Positions 33,350-47,953 of a stretch of DNA of 64,000 nucleotides are shown here, one piece after another. The position numbers were made by a program, and so were the translations under genes. Origin of the DNA: Hesseltinella vesiculosa. Taxonomy: Eukaryota; Mucoromycota; Mucoromycetes; Mucorales; Cunninghamellaceae. Location of the stretch: NCBI GenBank assembly GCA_002104935.1, contig MCGT01000021.1:310001-374000 (forward strand). Direction: 5' to 3'. Under the pieces are notes generated by a model. The model worked only from the letters and a program-made list of their open reading frames with translations. It was not told where the DNA came from and did not search any database. How positions within the stretch are numbered: the first letter of the stretch is position 1; each line of letters opens with the position of its first letter.

Positions 33350-36300
33350 TCATGAGAGGAGTCGTAGTAAACGATGAGATACTGGTGCGTTCATTGTTTT
33401 GATAATCGTCCGTAATTGACTTGTAAGCTCGGTCGATTTTACAAACCGGGCACGAATATGATACCTAAAAAAAAAAAAGGCTGAGATAAAGACAAAGAAA
33501 GCGGATCACACTTACAGGAAATCAAAAACCTGCTCCAAGGCTTGTGTCACCCACCCGTCTTTCATGTCCATCTTTGCGGTCACTTGCTTCACCATATTCA
33601 TTAGTTCTATCATGCACTGCAGAGAAAACAAAAGAATAGAAATTGTCAGTTCAAGGGAACAAGAGTGGCTAAAAAAGGAGGATCATACTTCGGCATCAGT
33701 CGACTCTAGCTTCTCTATGCGGTGTAGTGCAGGGCCGAGTAGAGCGCAGATGTACAAGAGTTGCACATCAGACTGAAGCTCGCCGGAGAGTCGCAGCGTT
33801 CGCAGATATTCCAAAAACAGAGTGAATCCATCTAGGCTTGAGTAATGCAGGATACTGTGGAAGAGCGTGAGGAAAGAATTCGGTTCATTGGTGCTATAGT
33901 TGTGTAGGTTGAAGGTGTAGTCGTTGAATATGTAGGGGAATGTCATCGCTTTCCGGAATCGGGCGCTCATGGATTCCTTTAATACTGCGGCTGTTGTAAG
34001 GTCAGGGAGTGATTGTGACATCACGTATTTTCCGTTAGCGCGCTTGGGCACGCTGCATCGAATCTATATAGGGTTTCCGGTAGATGAAAATAAATGAATA
34101 AACAAACAAAAAATAGAAACCTGGAATGTAAAAAATAAAAAATTACCATTCGACATGGTTCTGACACTTCCGACAGATTTGAATTTGACATGATAAGCTG
34201 ATTCAGCTCTTCAAACACAGGGCGCAAAAAAGCGTCGGGAGGTAAAGAGGAGATCAAGAGCCCAACGGTGTGGATTGTCAAAGCTGACACACCAACGTAT
34301 TGCGGACGGCGCAGCAGAGTCATGTCGAGGATATAATTGATCACTTGGTTTGGCTGAACAGGCGTGATGAGGATTTCCAGCGTTGCAATGGAAATGCCTT
34401 CAATGGCAGGGTTGCCAATTTCCCGAAAATGGCGCTCTGGCAGATTCAGCTTTGTTTTTGGGGCACACTTTTGTGGATTCATATCTAAGTAGATTTCCAA
34501 GCCGTGGTCAAGATCAAACGCTCTCTATACCAAGATTAAAGTTCTCTGTGGACTTACTCTTAGCCAGTTTGTTGACCACCTTTTCAAAATAACAAGAATC
34601 GAATTTGGATACGTCAGCTGTGTCGTCAGTTGCATATTCTACTGCCTCAGGAGCAATATCATATTGATCAAAATCTAGTGTACAACAAATAAAAAAAAAA
34701 AGAGAATCAGTCGTCATGTACGGCGCTTGACAGTTGCTTACCCAAAAGACGGGCAATGCGTCGAACGATTCTAGGCTCCTGTAGGATCGGAGATGAGTGG
34801 TAATAAAGCAATGTGTTGCACACAAAGGACAGGGGGTATTGGTGGTAATGGAAGAGACAGCCAAACTTATCCAAGACATCCACTAGCAATTCCGCCTGGT
34901 TGCGTTCAATCAGATATCCAATGACAGATTCGAGAGTGGATGTGAAATCGCTGATGAAATTGGTATAATAAATCGGCATTGGCAGTTGCAGAGGCGGGTC
35001 GAGAGACAGACTATCGTTCGAGGCTTCGCCAGCAGCAAAGGCTTCAAATTCAAAGTACTCTGGGAACGCTTTGTGGTACTCCATGAGCTTGTCAAATGCA
35101 TCTTCTTCTGTCCATGGCCTGGTGCTAAACTTCAGCTGCGTCCATTTGTCCACCCGGCTTTGCAACTCGTCGGTTTTGAGCAGAAAATCAACAAACTTCA
35201 ACGCCTTGGCAGATGCTTCTCCAGTATGATGGCTTCCCAGCAAGCCCAAAAGGAGATCGTTGATATTAATCCATTGGTAGTCCCAAATCATGGTGTTTAG
35301 CATATGAAAAGGCTATGCGCAAATAATTCATAAAGAAAAAGGCCAGGGTTAACAAAAAAAAAAAAAAAAAAAGTTCGTACCAATTTCAATGATGGATATT
35401 CCATGGAGAGGATGAACGCTGAAAAGTCAAAAATGCACGTAGCCATTCTGGCAGGCTGAACACAAAGTAAGAGCTTGCGTATGCCTAGAAGCCGTAGCGG
35501 TGGTTAGATTTGTTAGCCATGATATTTTTTTAGTCGAGATAATTCCTTACTGGCCATATGCAAGGAGGTCAGTGTGCCTCTGGCAGCAGAAAATGCCCAA
35601 AGGGAACAGAGAACAAGCGATTGGCGGTCATTGGAAGAGAAATACTGCAGCAGGCCGGTTTCGTTGTCAGTGACGCCTTGTTCCAAAAATGAAATGTACG
35701 CCCGGTTTGCTGTCACCAACTGATTCACAGCTGTCAAGGACACTTGGGTTCTTGGAGGGGTTAGTTGTTCAGCAGCAGAGGCATTGGCGTAGAAGGAGGA
35801 AACGGCTTCGGGGAAAAACTTGATCGTTTCGGGAGACCATTCCAAACGGTGCTCATAGAGATGGGCCAGCACACGATGAATTTGCTCGGTGGCAATGTCA
35901 GCCTGGCCCCGGGTTTTGATTAGCCTTGCAATGGTGCATACCATAGCCCTAGCCAGCTTTTCTGATTCAGCAAACCAGATTTCCTTTTCTCGATTAGGAT
36001 CATCCAGCGACCGAAGCAAGATAACATCAACTTGTGAAAGCTAATTAAACCACTCGTAAGTTATGCATCCTGTGCTTCATTTTCTGCTTCCATGCATACC
36101 GTCAAATTAAAGATGAACGACTCCAAAACATGGTAAACCTGACGATGATCCAGAGCGGAGATGGCATAGCGGACGTGATGAAACATGCCGATGGACATTG
36201 GAGAATATTTTAAGAAGCGGATGAACCGGTAGTTGATCAACTGCAGCATCGTATGCATCCACCGCATTGTGTGGTCAGGAAGTCGGACATCACCATGCGC

Positions 36301-39300
36301 ACTAGAGGGATTTGTCGCAGCTGCGTATCGAAGCTTGATAATCTTGTCACAGCGGCGGAGTTTTTCAAAAATTTCTCTGATCATCAGCTCGGCTCTAAAT
36401 AGCAGTTGCAGAATATAAAATGTCAGTACATGCGTTGCACCATGATAGGGATACATACGAGCAAGGGGCGCTATACAGAAGCTTGTAGACAACATCAAGT
36501 ACATAGGGTGGGACACAGTTGATGGTTGACGACGAATGGATTCGGTTTTGCTGGTGGGGCTGCTGGTTCATCATGTTGGTTGCTGACGATTGGTACCTTG
36601 GTCCTAGTTCGCTGTCTAGCATCATCTTATAAATCACCTGAAGGAGCCTCTGTTTGGCATTGATGCTAATAAGATCCAGCAGCTTGTAGTTGATTGTTCC
36701 ACCTTTGACAAACGTGGTTCCAGGGTGGCCAAGAGTCTCGACGTCTTGCTTTGTGGGAACCAGGTACACATACAAGGCATAGGGGACAATGTCCTGGCGG
36801 AGCTGGCTCTCACAAGCAACAACGGTCATTTCTTGGATGGACATGTCTTGGAAAAGCGTGGAATTTGTAGGGACATTGCTGTGATAATGATTGCTAAAGT
36901 ACGCCTGGATCTGATAGCACATGCCCGCATAGCGAAGGGAAGCGGTCACGCCAGGATGCCTTTGCTTGATGTTTGTGATGTCCTTGATGTGGTCCTTTTG
37001 GAGGTTGATCTGCAGATAAAGTGAGGAGCATCGCATAAGTTTGTTGCTCTTGATCCCTTGTCAACGAACTTACTGCGCACTGGAGAGACAGATCACGCAA
37101 CGAAAAGCCGTCCTTGGAGAATATTTGATCTTCATTGTATAGCTTGACCAGCTTCTCGAAAAGGCGTTCGTCTGTTTCAAAGTCTTTTTCAATAACGTTC
37201 ACCGCCACGCGATCAATGTCTATGGGTAAAGGCGTCAGTTTTTGTTCATCTGCTTCAGCGTTTACTTACAGAATAATTGAAGGAGCAGCCAGACAAGGCC
37301 ATTGTCTTTTGTAACGCGGTTCTTCGTTCCGGGGGGGAAGGCTTCGTTTTCATCATCGTATACCAGATCGTAAAAATCCTGGAGAATGTCTTCATAGGTA
37401 AAAAATCTACGCGACTCCAATGGTTAGTTCTCTTTAAAAAAAACACTACTCGATACAGAAACGCTTACTCTGCAGATACAAAGCTATAGAGCTGATCGGC
37501 CGTTTCGGTCATGAGTTCCCAAAGGTGAAGGTTGCTTGGTATCATCATCTTGATTTCTTCATTGCCAGTGGGAGCTGTTGATGGTGCGCTGTTGGCCCCA
37601 TTGGCACCAGCTAATAGCAGAGAATTTAAGAAGAAGATAAAAGTAGGTCAGATCTATGGCCGCTTCCTGAGAGGACGACAATTATCTTACAAGTTTGGGC
37701 ATCCTTGAAGTTGTAGTATTGTAGACATTGAATGACATCCCTGACCTTGGAGACCATAGCCTTGCGAATGAGCGTTGTGTCCAAACCAGATTGGGTGAGA
37801 GACATGGCAAGCTGGCGAAATTCGTCCATGGATGCTCGCTGAAAGAGCATATCTCTAAAATGAGTCTCGATGTTGGTGGAGTTGCCTTCTTTGACAAATT
37901 CGATCTACCAAAGATATTTTGTTGTGAGCTCATTGCGAGCTTGCTTTGTATAGAGAGGAAGGGAGTGCTTACCAAATCGCCCTCAAACATATGGTAACTT
38001 GTTCTTGTTGTCAAGTCGTTGTATTCATGGCGGCGGCTGAGTTGAGATATGAGTGGCCATGAAGCATCTATGGAAAAGGACAAATGGGGTTCAAAGACGG
38101 CCATTACCGATCCATCACTGGTACTAACCTGGAGGCATCATCAAAAACGCCAAATGTCGGCGCCGTTTTCCAAGTTCATTCACGAATTTTTCCATGGTCC
38201 AGTGTATACTCTGTGCAAACGTTCCGCGCAGAAAATGACCATATACGTCAGGCAACTAGTATATAAATGCTCAATGTTAGTTGAATCCGGTGGAGCATGA
38301 ACACGGAAAAACTTACAGCTAGGATGATATCGTAATATTCTACAACACCAGCACCATCACCTGAAGGGCCAAGGAGCAATAGATTGATCAGCTCCTTGCC
38401 GCTGTTTAGACATTGAGCTTGTGCCGTAGATAAGTTTGACGGGAGAGTATTGATTTCGCGCAGGATGTGCTTAATGATGTTAATGGCCACCACAGTTGGG
38501 ATGCGATCGAGCAACCGAGCATCCTGCTGAATGGAGACAGTCAAGTAACGAATGGTCATATTCCAGATATTTGAATTCATGATCGATGGCTGCGACACAG
38601 TGGTAGAAGGCGATGCAGTCTGGAAATGGCCGTATAATTCAGGGAACTAATCATTTGAGGTGAGCTTTTTTTTTTCTTTAGCGAACACGTGGGCAAGCTT
38701 ACGGAGTAGATAACGTCATAGAATGACACTGTGCCAATGGACACGGCCGGCAAGTAGCCCGAAGCATGAGTGACGCGTAGCGCAGATATGGAATGTAGCG
38801 CAGCTTCAGGACGTACCAAGAAGACGTCCAGAAAATCGCCACAGACGTCAAAGCAGGATTGTTGAAGGCTATCCAAATTTGCTGGCGTCAGCCGGGTCAA
38901 TTCCAGCAGAACGTGCTTGATCATCCCCAATATAACTGGCGTGGTGATTCCAGAGTTATAAAGCAGGGCTGGCGAGTTGCTTTTCAGACATGAAATCATG
39001 AATTGAAGGGTGACTATCCACGCAGATTGTTGGAAAAGGTGGTTGACCTGCGGAATTGTTCGAAGGGAGAGTGTCAATGTCAAATCTTCCAAAACTTGGC
39101 CAAGCGGGAACGTTGGAGGTTTGTGGGTAGTGGTATCGTGAGGTATCGGAGTTATTGGGTACACGCGCAGAAGGTGATGTAAAAATTTAAGCAGGCGAAC
39201 GGTTTTGGACAGCGAAAATGGCGGCTCACGGTATTTGAGGATAATGACTTTTAGATGTTCAGACTGGGAATGATAAGAAGGCGATGAGGGCCAGGTCTCT

Positions 39301-39738
39301 CCAACCTTTTCATGTCTTTCATGCCGGCATCTTACCAAGCTACCATATTGAACAGCGCGAGAAAATTCTGACACCAGAGCATCATAATCCAAATGGGCGG
39401 CGTAAAGGGAAACAGGCAACGTCGAATTGTCATAAAATGAGGTGTCGCCTTTCAGTTCTGGATGGAGCAGTTGGAGTCGACGCCGCTTATAATTTCGTCG
39501 CTTAAACATCCTGCATTCACTTGTATCCGGAGGGAGAGATACAAGGTTAAAATCGCACTCCTGGCCATTGTGACTCTCTATTACCTATTCTGTTGAGAGT
39601 CATTTTCTTGAGGAACCTAGAAAAATAAATCCAAACATGTGTAAATCAATTGGCACAATCGAGCGATAGCATTACCAAAGGAATGCTATCTTGAGCGTCA
39701 GTAAAGAGCTTGGAAATAACATTGCGTAGAGATTCCAT
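33350..39738 (-). CDS. MED23: Mediator complex subunit 23
   Basis: Large many-exon gene. The first exons are 39738-39676, 39616-39585, 39510-39336; the last read ..CMIELMNMVKQVT.. and end at TGA 33350. Mediator tail subunit that links activators to RNA polymerase II. Conserved MED23 segments in order: AVNVIEKDFETDERLFEKL near 37.2 kb, LNTMIWDYQWININDLLLG, PMPIYYTNFISDF, DKFGCLFHYHQYPLSF with NTLLYYH, then DVQLLYICALLGPALHRIE and the final VFDFLYHIRARF. Homologous segments lie on successive minus-strand exons separated by short GT-AG introns; I did not resolve every internal boundary. It spans over 6 kb, in line with the roughly 1350-aa animal protein. Budding yeast lacks it. Confidence 0.85.
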
Positions 39739-39859
39739 GCCCGGTCAGTAACTGAAGGTTGTTGTCAATAAGAAAAAAAAAAAAAAAACTGCTGGCGAGG
39801 TGAGTTTCAAACACCCGTGATAGCCCTAGCCAATCAGCGCTGATTTCCAATGTAGGAAC

Positions 39860-40105
39860 TGGTTCATTTTCTTTCGTTTTTTTTAGCTGGGAAAATGGAG
39901 ATCTCAAAACGTAACCGGTACAATTTTGGCAGAATGACCTTCATCAATTGGCCCGATTTTTACAGCATCATTGTCTTTCATCAGTATTTGCTCACCTATC
40001 AAATATTGCATCGATTCATTAGATTACAAGTGCACTGGAGCATTTTCTTTTTTTTTCAAATCGCAAAGGGGACCCCTTGCTGATCTGGTCAAAAATCACC
40101 AAATT
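39860..40105 (+). repeat. Interspersed repeat, copy E (diverged)
   Basis: Aligned to copy A: TTTTAGCTGGGAAAATGGAG, ATCTCAAAACGTAACC, TTGGCAGAATGACCTTCATC and CATTGTC..., then a T-run and CTGATCTGGTCAAAAATCACC. It sits just upstream of the MED23 start codon, on the side of its promoter. Confidence 0.6.
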
Positions 40106-40738
40106 TCATAAAATCTCCAATCTCCATCAACACCAACTTTTGCACGCAGCAAGTCCATGATTCTGGGTAAGCCATGAAACAGGTGTGGTGACAAGCTAGA
40201 AGCTCTACTAGGTAAGATTGCCCAGCCATTTTATCAGAACGACCAACTTTTACTTGAGCAATCCTGTCTTTGGCTAAAAAAAAGGGCTTGCCACTTTGCT
40301 GTAAAAATTGAGCCTGTTCGTTTCCTGTAAATGTCATGTCATGAGGGGTTACTCAATTATAAGAGGGTTACTCAATTATAAGCGGCAAATGGATATAGGA
40401 TGAAAAAGATGGAGAGAAAGAAGGAGGAGAGACAAGTAAGAAAAGTGGCCTGACAGCTTTCGTGTTTTCCGTTTGATCCGAGCGGGATCGGTGGCTGTAA
40501 TTTTGAGTGTCAAGCCAATTAGTCCTTTTATTTGCTTTTCAAAAGTCTGTATCAATACCATGTCCAGGAGAAGAGGATCACGGTGCTTGAAGATGTTTAT
40601 TCTCTTGCATAGGATGACGATTGCTGGGAGCCCAACACAGTAACACCCCATTGGTTTACTTTAGATTTTCAGTTTCCGCTGCGTCTCAAAAAAAACATTC
40701 CTTTTTGCTTTCCCATTTTTTTTTTTCAGTTCGCAAGC
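40106..40738. other. Intergenic region upstream of NKAP
   Basis: About 0.63 kb. It carries an exact tandem duplication of GAGGGTTACTCAATTATAA (about 40346-40381). The rest shows short frames only. T-rich tract TTTTTTTTTCAG immediately before the NKAP start. Confidence 0.55.
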
Positions 40739-41880
<1,142 letters not shown>

Positions 41881-41920
41881 AGCTGCACTTATGGTTTGTC
41901 TGATCGCAGAATGGATGGAT

Positions 41921-43353
41921 TTAATACACGTATTTGACCAAGTGGTATCTGATATAAAACGCTAGCAAGCTACCAAGCACCTGAACGAGCAAGAGGGCGC
42001 AGGTTAAATTTCGTTCTGGCAATGGTCCAGTGTAGGTCAGGACAAGGTTGATCAATGTCAAATTATTGCATTCCACTATGCGGCCTTGATCGTCCTTTCG
42101 CACTACTTTCAGCAAGCCCAGGCACTTCAAAATGTAAAGCATGATCTGGCCCAGCTTCGATATTGCCTTTTTGTTGTCATCCAGTTTCACCGTTGAGAAG
42201 TGCAGGACAGTACGTCCATCCTCCAGAGTCTGTTGCCGTGGCATTCTGTGCCGGGGACATTCCACAAAACGGAACACTTGAGGGCATGAATACAAAAAGT
42301 TGAATGCTTGCGGGATAAAAAACAAGACCAGCGTCTTCGAGAAATGGCCGAGGATGCCGACAACTGCAAATGTCATGCCTGCAAAATAACAAAAGGTATC
42401 TCCAACAAACACCTTGGCAGGGAACCAGTTATAGTACAGTAGCCCCAGGGTGACGCCAGCAAACGGTAGCATAAAGTACAGGCTGAACAAGTGGACCTCC
42501 ACGCTTGTTCTGTCCGGGTTGTTGTGGATGTATAAGCAGTCATTAAGTATCACTGAGAGCGCAATCACCAGCGTCTGTCCAGCTTCAATCCCATTGATTC
42601 CAGCCAGAATGTTGATGCTGTGGGTGCAGAAGATGATCAAGCAGAGCATGTAGACATAGTACAGTGCGCCTGGAAAGCAAATCAGCTACGGGGTCATCTC
42701 TATCACATTTGCTTTCTTACCCAGCTGAACAATATCGCCCAGCCACGGTCGAAGTTGCAATGGCACAACAATGAAAGTGACACCAAAACTTGTATAGTAC
42801 ACGACCAAGAGCGGGATGCCTGCAATCGCTGGAAACCATATTTTGTATCGCCACCTCACGTCCAAAATGTCATCGGCGAAGCCCAATAGCACCATGGATT
42901 GGATAGCAAGAATGGCAGACAATATCTCTCCAAGCTAGGATATTCTAGTTAATATTTGAAGCAAGCACAGGCGCTGGATTCTTACCCTATGGTACGGAAA
43001 AGTCCCGAGAGAAGGGTGTTCTTCGTGGACAAGGGATATCCCAGCACCACCAAACCACTCGATAAAAGGAATGGGTATAAACAAAAACATGGTGATGAGA
43101 TATATAATAGCTGCCGGTAGTCCCATCGTTTCTGGACTACAGAGGGAATCATTAGCACAATGATAACAAGAGCGTTTCATTTGGTTTACAGGATGGGCCG
43201 ATGAGGCTTGAGGATATCCGTCCCAGTGATGCCAGCCTGGATAAATGTTGATCGTAGTTTTGGTATAGCGCCAATTGTTAACGCCAACGCAATAGCGGCC
43301 ATTGCAATAGACACCATTAAAGACTCATGATGCCATATTACGTGCTGAAACAT
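41921..43353 (-). CDS. ALG7: UDP-GlcNAc:dolichyl-phosphate GlcNAc-1-phosphate transferase
   Basis: Four exons, 43353-43190, 43136-42986, 42934-42721 and 42669-41921, giving 425 aa (human DPAGT1 408). First step of the lipid-linked oligosaccharide for N-glycosylation, in the ER membrane; target of tunicamycin. About ten membrane segments. Family motifs: GTDILKPHRPIL, PETMGLPAAIIYL, GFADDILDVRWRYK (DD catalytic pair), INILAGINGIEAGQ, NWFPAKVFVGDTFCYFAGMT and CPRHRMPR (His/Arg uridine-binding loop). Start MFQHVIWHHESLM was taken as the first in-frame ATG; MVSIAMAAIAL, 13 codons later, is the alternative. Confidence 0.94.
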
Positions 43354-43985
43354 CGTACGCGCGAGATAGACAGTAAATCCAGGGTCAAAATTGGAAAGAA
43401 AAAGAAATTCTTTTTCAGACGGATGTGGCCAATGGTTTACCGCCGATTTTCAAAGGGGATCGGCCGCTCGCTCACTCTCTCTGAGACGGGTGAAAGAGTC
43501 TGGAGAAAGGTGGCTTCATACATGCTTCTTCCAGCATGCGCCTCCGTCGGTAAGAAATAAAGCCCGACCGTCAAACACTCATGGGCATATTGACCAGAGG
43601 TTAATCGAATCATGGTTTAAATTCCTCGCTCACTTGAAAAGGATTTAGCAGTTTGTCTGACTGGATTTACCGTCAAAATTATTTATTCCAGGGAAAAGAA
43701 AAGCCCTGTGAAACTTCGTGCCCAGGGATTCTTTGCGTCGACTGAAAAGTTTGGGTAGAAGCTGTAAATTATGAATGCTGATGACTCTGAATAGGGACGT
43801 CAAGCACAAACAAAGGACGGAAATGCTGCGGAGTTTAGTGGCCGCTTCCTCCAATTCCATTGGCCAAGACAACTCATCTGAAAAAAAAAAAAAAAACGCA
43901 GTGACTGGTGTCCTCGCCTCGTATTTTTTCTTTTTTCAAACATTTTTTCCTCCACGTTTTTTTTATCGTCTCAAAGAAATACGAA
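43354..43985. other. Intergenic region between ALG7 and ARP4 (divergent)
   Basis: About 0.63 kb promoter interval. A minus-strand frame at 43645-43872 (MELEEAATKLRSIS...) is readable but has no recognisable family or firm splice context and is not called. Confidence 0.45.
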
Positions 43986-45671
43986 ATGGTGACTTACGGT
44001 GGTGGTAGGTTCTCATTTCCAGCTTACAACGTACCTATTTTAATCAATATTTTATTTAAATTATTTTTTTTTAGATGAAGTGAATGCCCTTGTACTTGAT
44101 ATCGGCACGAGCAACGTGCGAGCTGGCTATGCTGGCGAGGACACACCAAAAGTCATGTTTCCTACCTCTGTTGGATACCTTCCAAGTGATGGTGATGTGG
44201 TAATGTCCGATTCTACATCAAAGGAGCCATCGCAAAAATACAGCCAATACTACATTGGTGATAATAAAATCAACAAACCTAGGCCTGGGATGCAAATCAT
44301 CAATCCTATGGAAGATGGATTAGGTAAAATGGAAGCCATAGCAATTGGCGGGAACGCTAATGCTTATTTTATGTCATCTTTCAGTAAACGACTGGGATAC
44401 CATGGAAGCCATTTGGGATGCCACTTTTAATTCATTCTTACGTGTTGATCCGACTGAGCACCCATTGCTCTGCACCGAACCAGCCTGGAACACCACCCAG
44501 AATCGAGAAAAGCTTGCCGAAATCGCGTTTGAAACCTTTGACTTTCCCGCGTTTTACCTCGCCAAAGATGCAGTCATGTCAGCCTTCTCCGTTGGTCGCG
44601 CTACGGCTTTGGTGCTGGATTCTGGCGGCGGTATGACGAGCGCTGTCCCTGTCTATGATGGCTATGTCCTGAAGAAGGGTATATTGCGCAGCCCCATTGC
44701 CGGCAACCTACTGACCCAGCAAATCTTGGATCAGCTCGAATCGGACCTGAACGTTTCAGTGACGCCCAGCTACAAGGTTAAGACGAAAGCTCCAGTAGGC
44801 AGCGGCCAGCCTGCAAAGGCGGAACTACGATCAGATGTTGATGTGACCGACAGCTTCAACGATTACCAAGTTTCTGTAAGCATGGAAGACCATCATCGAC
44901 ATTGTGATTGACTCTTTTTATAGAGAGCCATTTTGGAATATAAAGAGTCAGTATGCCAGGTTTCGGAGGTGACGTTTGATGAAGGGTAAGCATAGGTGAC
45001 ATGCCATGAAGAGTGAATGACTGACGATTATCGTAGGATAATGGGTTCACGACCTCAGAAACCATTCGAATTCCCTGATGGATATAATAACAATTTTGGC
45101 GCAGAACGTTATAGCCTCCCTGAAATATTATACCAGCCCAAGAAATTCCTACGCGTGGTAAGACCGAATGAATACCGTAGAGCCTGACTTTGTGTTCTCA
45201 TTGGTTGTGATTTATATAGCCAAACCAAGACTCTGATGCCTTGGATGTGACCCTTCCCAAGCTTGGAATGACAAGGCAGCAAATCAATGACAGCATTGGC
45301 ATTCACCACATGGTTTACCAGAGCGTTTCAAGCTGCGATATTGATTTGCGCCCTCTTTTATTCAACAACATCGTGGTGACTGGCGGGAACACCTTGTTCC
45401 CAGGGTTTAATGAACGTTTGAATTACGAGCTGCCGATGTTAGCTCCTGGCGTAAGTGGATCTTGTTTGCGTTTTCCCAAAACTGATTTTTTTTCTTTATG
45501 TTACAGAGCAAAGTGAAGATCCATGCCGCCGGCAACCAAATTGAACGAAAATGTAGTAGCTGGCTTGGTGGTTCAATACTGGCCTCATTGGGCACTTTCC
45601 ATCAGCTATGGGTGTCGAAAAAAGAATACGACGAGGTTGGTGCCTCCGTGATTGAGAGCAAATGCCAATAA
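43986..45671 (+). CDS. ARP4: Actin-related protein 4 (Arp4/BAF53), chromatin-remodelling subunit
   Basis: Seven exons: 43986-44004, 44075-44323, 44385-44875, 44924-44985, 45037-45157, 45220-45450 and 45507-45671, giving 445 aa. Nuclear actin-fold subunit of NuA4, SWR1 and INO80 type complexes. [29 protein letters not shown] is the Arp4 N-terminus. Nucleotide-site strands are [19 protein letters not shown] and [15 protein letters not shown]. The tail [20 protein letters not shown] is the actin-family C-terminus. The insert around residues 230-255 ([15 protein letters not shown]) is in an Arp4-typical position. The first exon is only 19 nt. Confidence 0.94.
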
Positions 45672-45818
45672 AGTAGCAGTTTTTAAAAGTCAGCGAGAAA
45701 CCAGTGGACATGTGGCACAAAAGGTTTGGCTCGCGCTCTCGAAAGAAAAACCCTCCTTTTTTTTATTTTGTTTCTTTTTTCTTGCTTGCTTCCTCTTCAC
45801 TGTGATAGAACGACACTG

Positions 45819-46660
45819 ATGAATTTGTTTCGGCTTGTTGCAGATTTGATGCATTTGGCATCAATTTTCATTCTTCTCTTAAAAATCAAGAGCACACGTT
45901 CGTGTGTAGGTAGGTGGAGTCGGCGTCAGCCATCAATTGACCTCGTCATCTACTTAACTTTTTTCTTTGGCTAGGCATTTCCTTTAAATCCCAGCTTCTT
46001 TACACGCTTGTGTTTATTACACGATACTTGGATTTGTATTTCAAGTTTGTCAGCGTATACAATACCTGCATGAAAGTCTTCTTTATCGCAACTTCGGTAT
46101 ACATCTTGTTTTTAATGAAGATTAAATTCAAGGCAACCTATGACGCTGGATTGGATACTTTTCGAGTAGAATACCTTTTGGCAGGCGCCACCGTCTTGGC
46201 TTTGCTAACCACAGAAGACTACGGTGTTACCGAGGTAAAGACGTCCAGTCTTTGTGTCTGTAGCACAAACACTTACTTCTCTTTTGCGGGGACAGGTGCT
46301 TTGGACGTTTTCTATTTGGCTAGAGTCTGTGGCGATTCTGCCTCAGTTATTTATGCTGCAACGAACAGGTGAAGCCGAGACCATCACAACACATTATCTG
46401 TTTGCCCTGGGCGGATACCGCGCGCTGTATCTTTTGAATTGGGTGTATCGATATGCCACTGAAGGCTACACGGACTGGATCGCCTGGGTGGCTGGTCTAT
46501 TGCAAACGGCATTATACAGCGACTTCTTTTACATTTATTACACAAAGTAAGCAATCGAGAACAGAAGGTGGTGTAGCATGATGTTGTATACTCATCGTTT
46601 CCCCTCTCGCAACGCAGGGTCATGAAAGGACAGCGATTCGAACTGCCAAAGATGGTTTGA
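45819..46660 (+). CDS. ERD2: KDEL/HDEL receptor (ER retention receptor)
   Basis: Four exons, 45819-45909, 45975-46234, 46296-46546 and 46618-46660, giving 214 aa, the usual length. Seven-helix Golgi receptor that returns soluble ER proteins through COPI vesicles. [81 protein letters not shown] and [17 protein letters not shown] are all family signatures. The C-terminal tail KGQRFELPK is the cytosolic Lys-bearing signal region. Tandem behind ARP4 with 147 bp between. Confidence 0.96.
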
Positions 46661-46773
46661 TTTTACCACGATCACAATTAAAGACTGTTATTTCCCGGTA
46701 TTATGTGCAGTTTATGGTTTCGATGTAATATTGATATCTATCAGAAATGTGATATGCAGGTGTCACGAGGAGG

Positions 46774-47953
46774 TCAAGGCTCAAATGATTTCACCAGGAT
46801 TTCGTCGTATTTAGCGTAGCACATCTATTCAAAAAAACACATGAGAGTCTGGGTACACGCCTTGCGTTGTGGGATCTTACCGTAAACCATTCCTTGTTCT
46901 CCTCGTCAGATGCCAGTTGACCCACATCAATTAATTTTCGTACAGCAGTAATGTAGTGTTCCATGACTTGCTTCATTTCAGAGGGTTCCATATCATACGC
47001 CTTGGAAATTAGCACATCTGTCTCCTCCGTGACTATCGTTCCTTGTTTCAGTAACTGATCCGAGAGTCGACATCGCTTTTGAATTTTTTGGAAGAGCATT
47101 CTGGTCAGACTAGCAAACAAGACGCACCGTTTCGCCACACTAGGGTCGACTTCGATGTCAAAGTCTGAGTCTTCGTCTCCATCGCTGATTACACCGCTGT
47201 CCTTGTCTGTGCTCTGGCCCATCTCTTCGGCTTCCTTTTTGGCGTCGGCCAAAATTTCCAGCAAGTCATTCCATTCAAATGCCACAGCTTGCTGGTTATC
47301 CTTTGGCAATTTTGCAGGAGAGGATTTGCAAACTTCCCAAAACGCAGCTGTAGGTAACATAAACGAGGCAGATGAGCCAGTGTCCAGTCGGTGGTCGTCA
47401 TCCAAAAATGTAGAGAGCAAGCTCACTGAGTTCCGAAGCAGCTTGTCGACGAGTGACTTGTACGCTTTCCGGTAGGCAATGAGATCGCTGGAAGCCTCCG
47501 CAGGAATATCATAGAAAAACCCAATTAACCGTAGCATAGTGTTCGTAAATTCTACGCAATGGCGTTAATGGCAAGAACACATACTCCCTCCCTCCCTGTA
47601 CCTTGAAGCATCCTCAGGCCTTCTTGGGGTTTGCGAGGTGGCTTACATGCCAGAGTGAATTTTGTCGCATCATGAGACAGTACCAAGCAAAGCTTTTTCA
47701 TTTTTTCTTGCAAAGCAGCTGAATCAAAAGCTTGATCATCGGCTCGTTTGCTCTCATCGATGGTCACCTTTGAAAGCAAGCTTTGGATCTCGTCCACATT
47801 GTCGGTCCCGTTAAGCTGCTCCAGGCTCGCATTCATAAGCTGGCAAGCTTGCTGGAGCTTTTCTGTTGACATAATCAATGAATGAGGCATATTTTTCGTT
47901 ATTGATGGTTGTGCCTTACGTTGAAAACCTAGTTCATTCGTTACTTCACTCAT
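46774..47953 (-). CDS. GCIP (cyclin-D1-binding protein 1, CCNDBP1)-like protein
   Basis: Exons 47953-47602, 47551-46881 and 46824-46774, giving 357 aa (human CCNDBP1 360). All-helical protein; QQACQLMNASLEQLNG, HDATKFTLACKPPRKPQEG, GSSASFMLPTAAFWEVCKS, an acidic insert (DSGVISDGDEDSDFDIEVDP) and a final MEHYITAVRKLIDVG segment fit the GCIP family pattern as I recall it. In animals it binds cyclin D and HLH proteins. A possible 55-nt in-frame intron near 47870-47930 (donor GTAAGG, acceptor AACAG) could shorten the N-terminus. Divergent from NSRP1 with 72 bp between start codons. Confidence 0.6.

Noticed and set aside
43645..43872. Minus-strand open frame in the ALG7-ARP4 interval
   Set aside because: 75 codons with no family and equivocal splice signals; sits in a promoter region.
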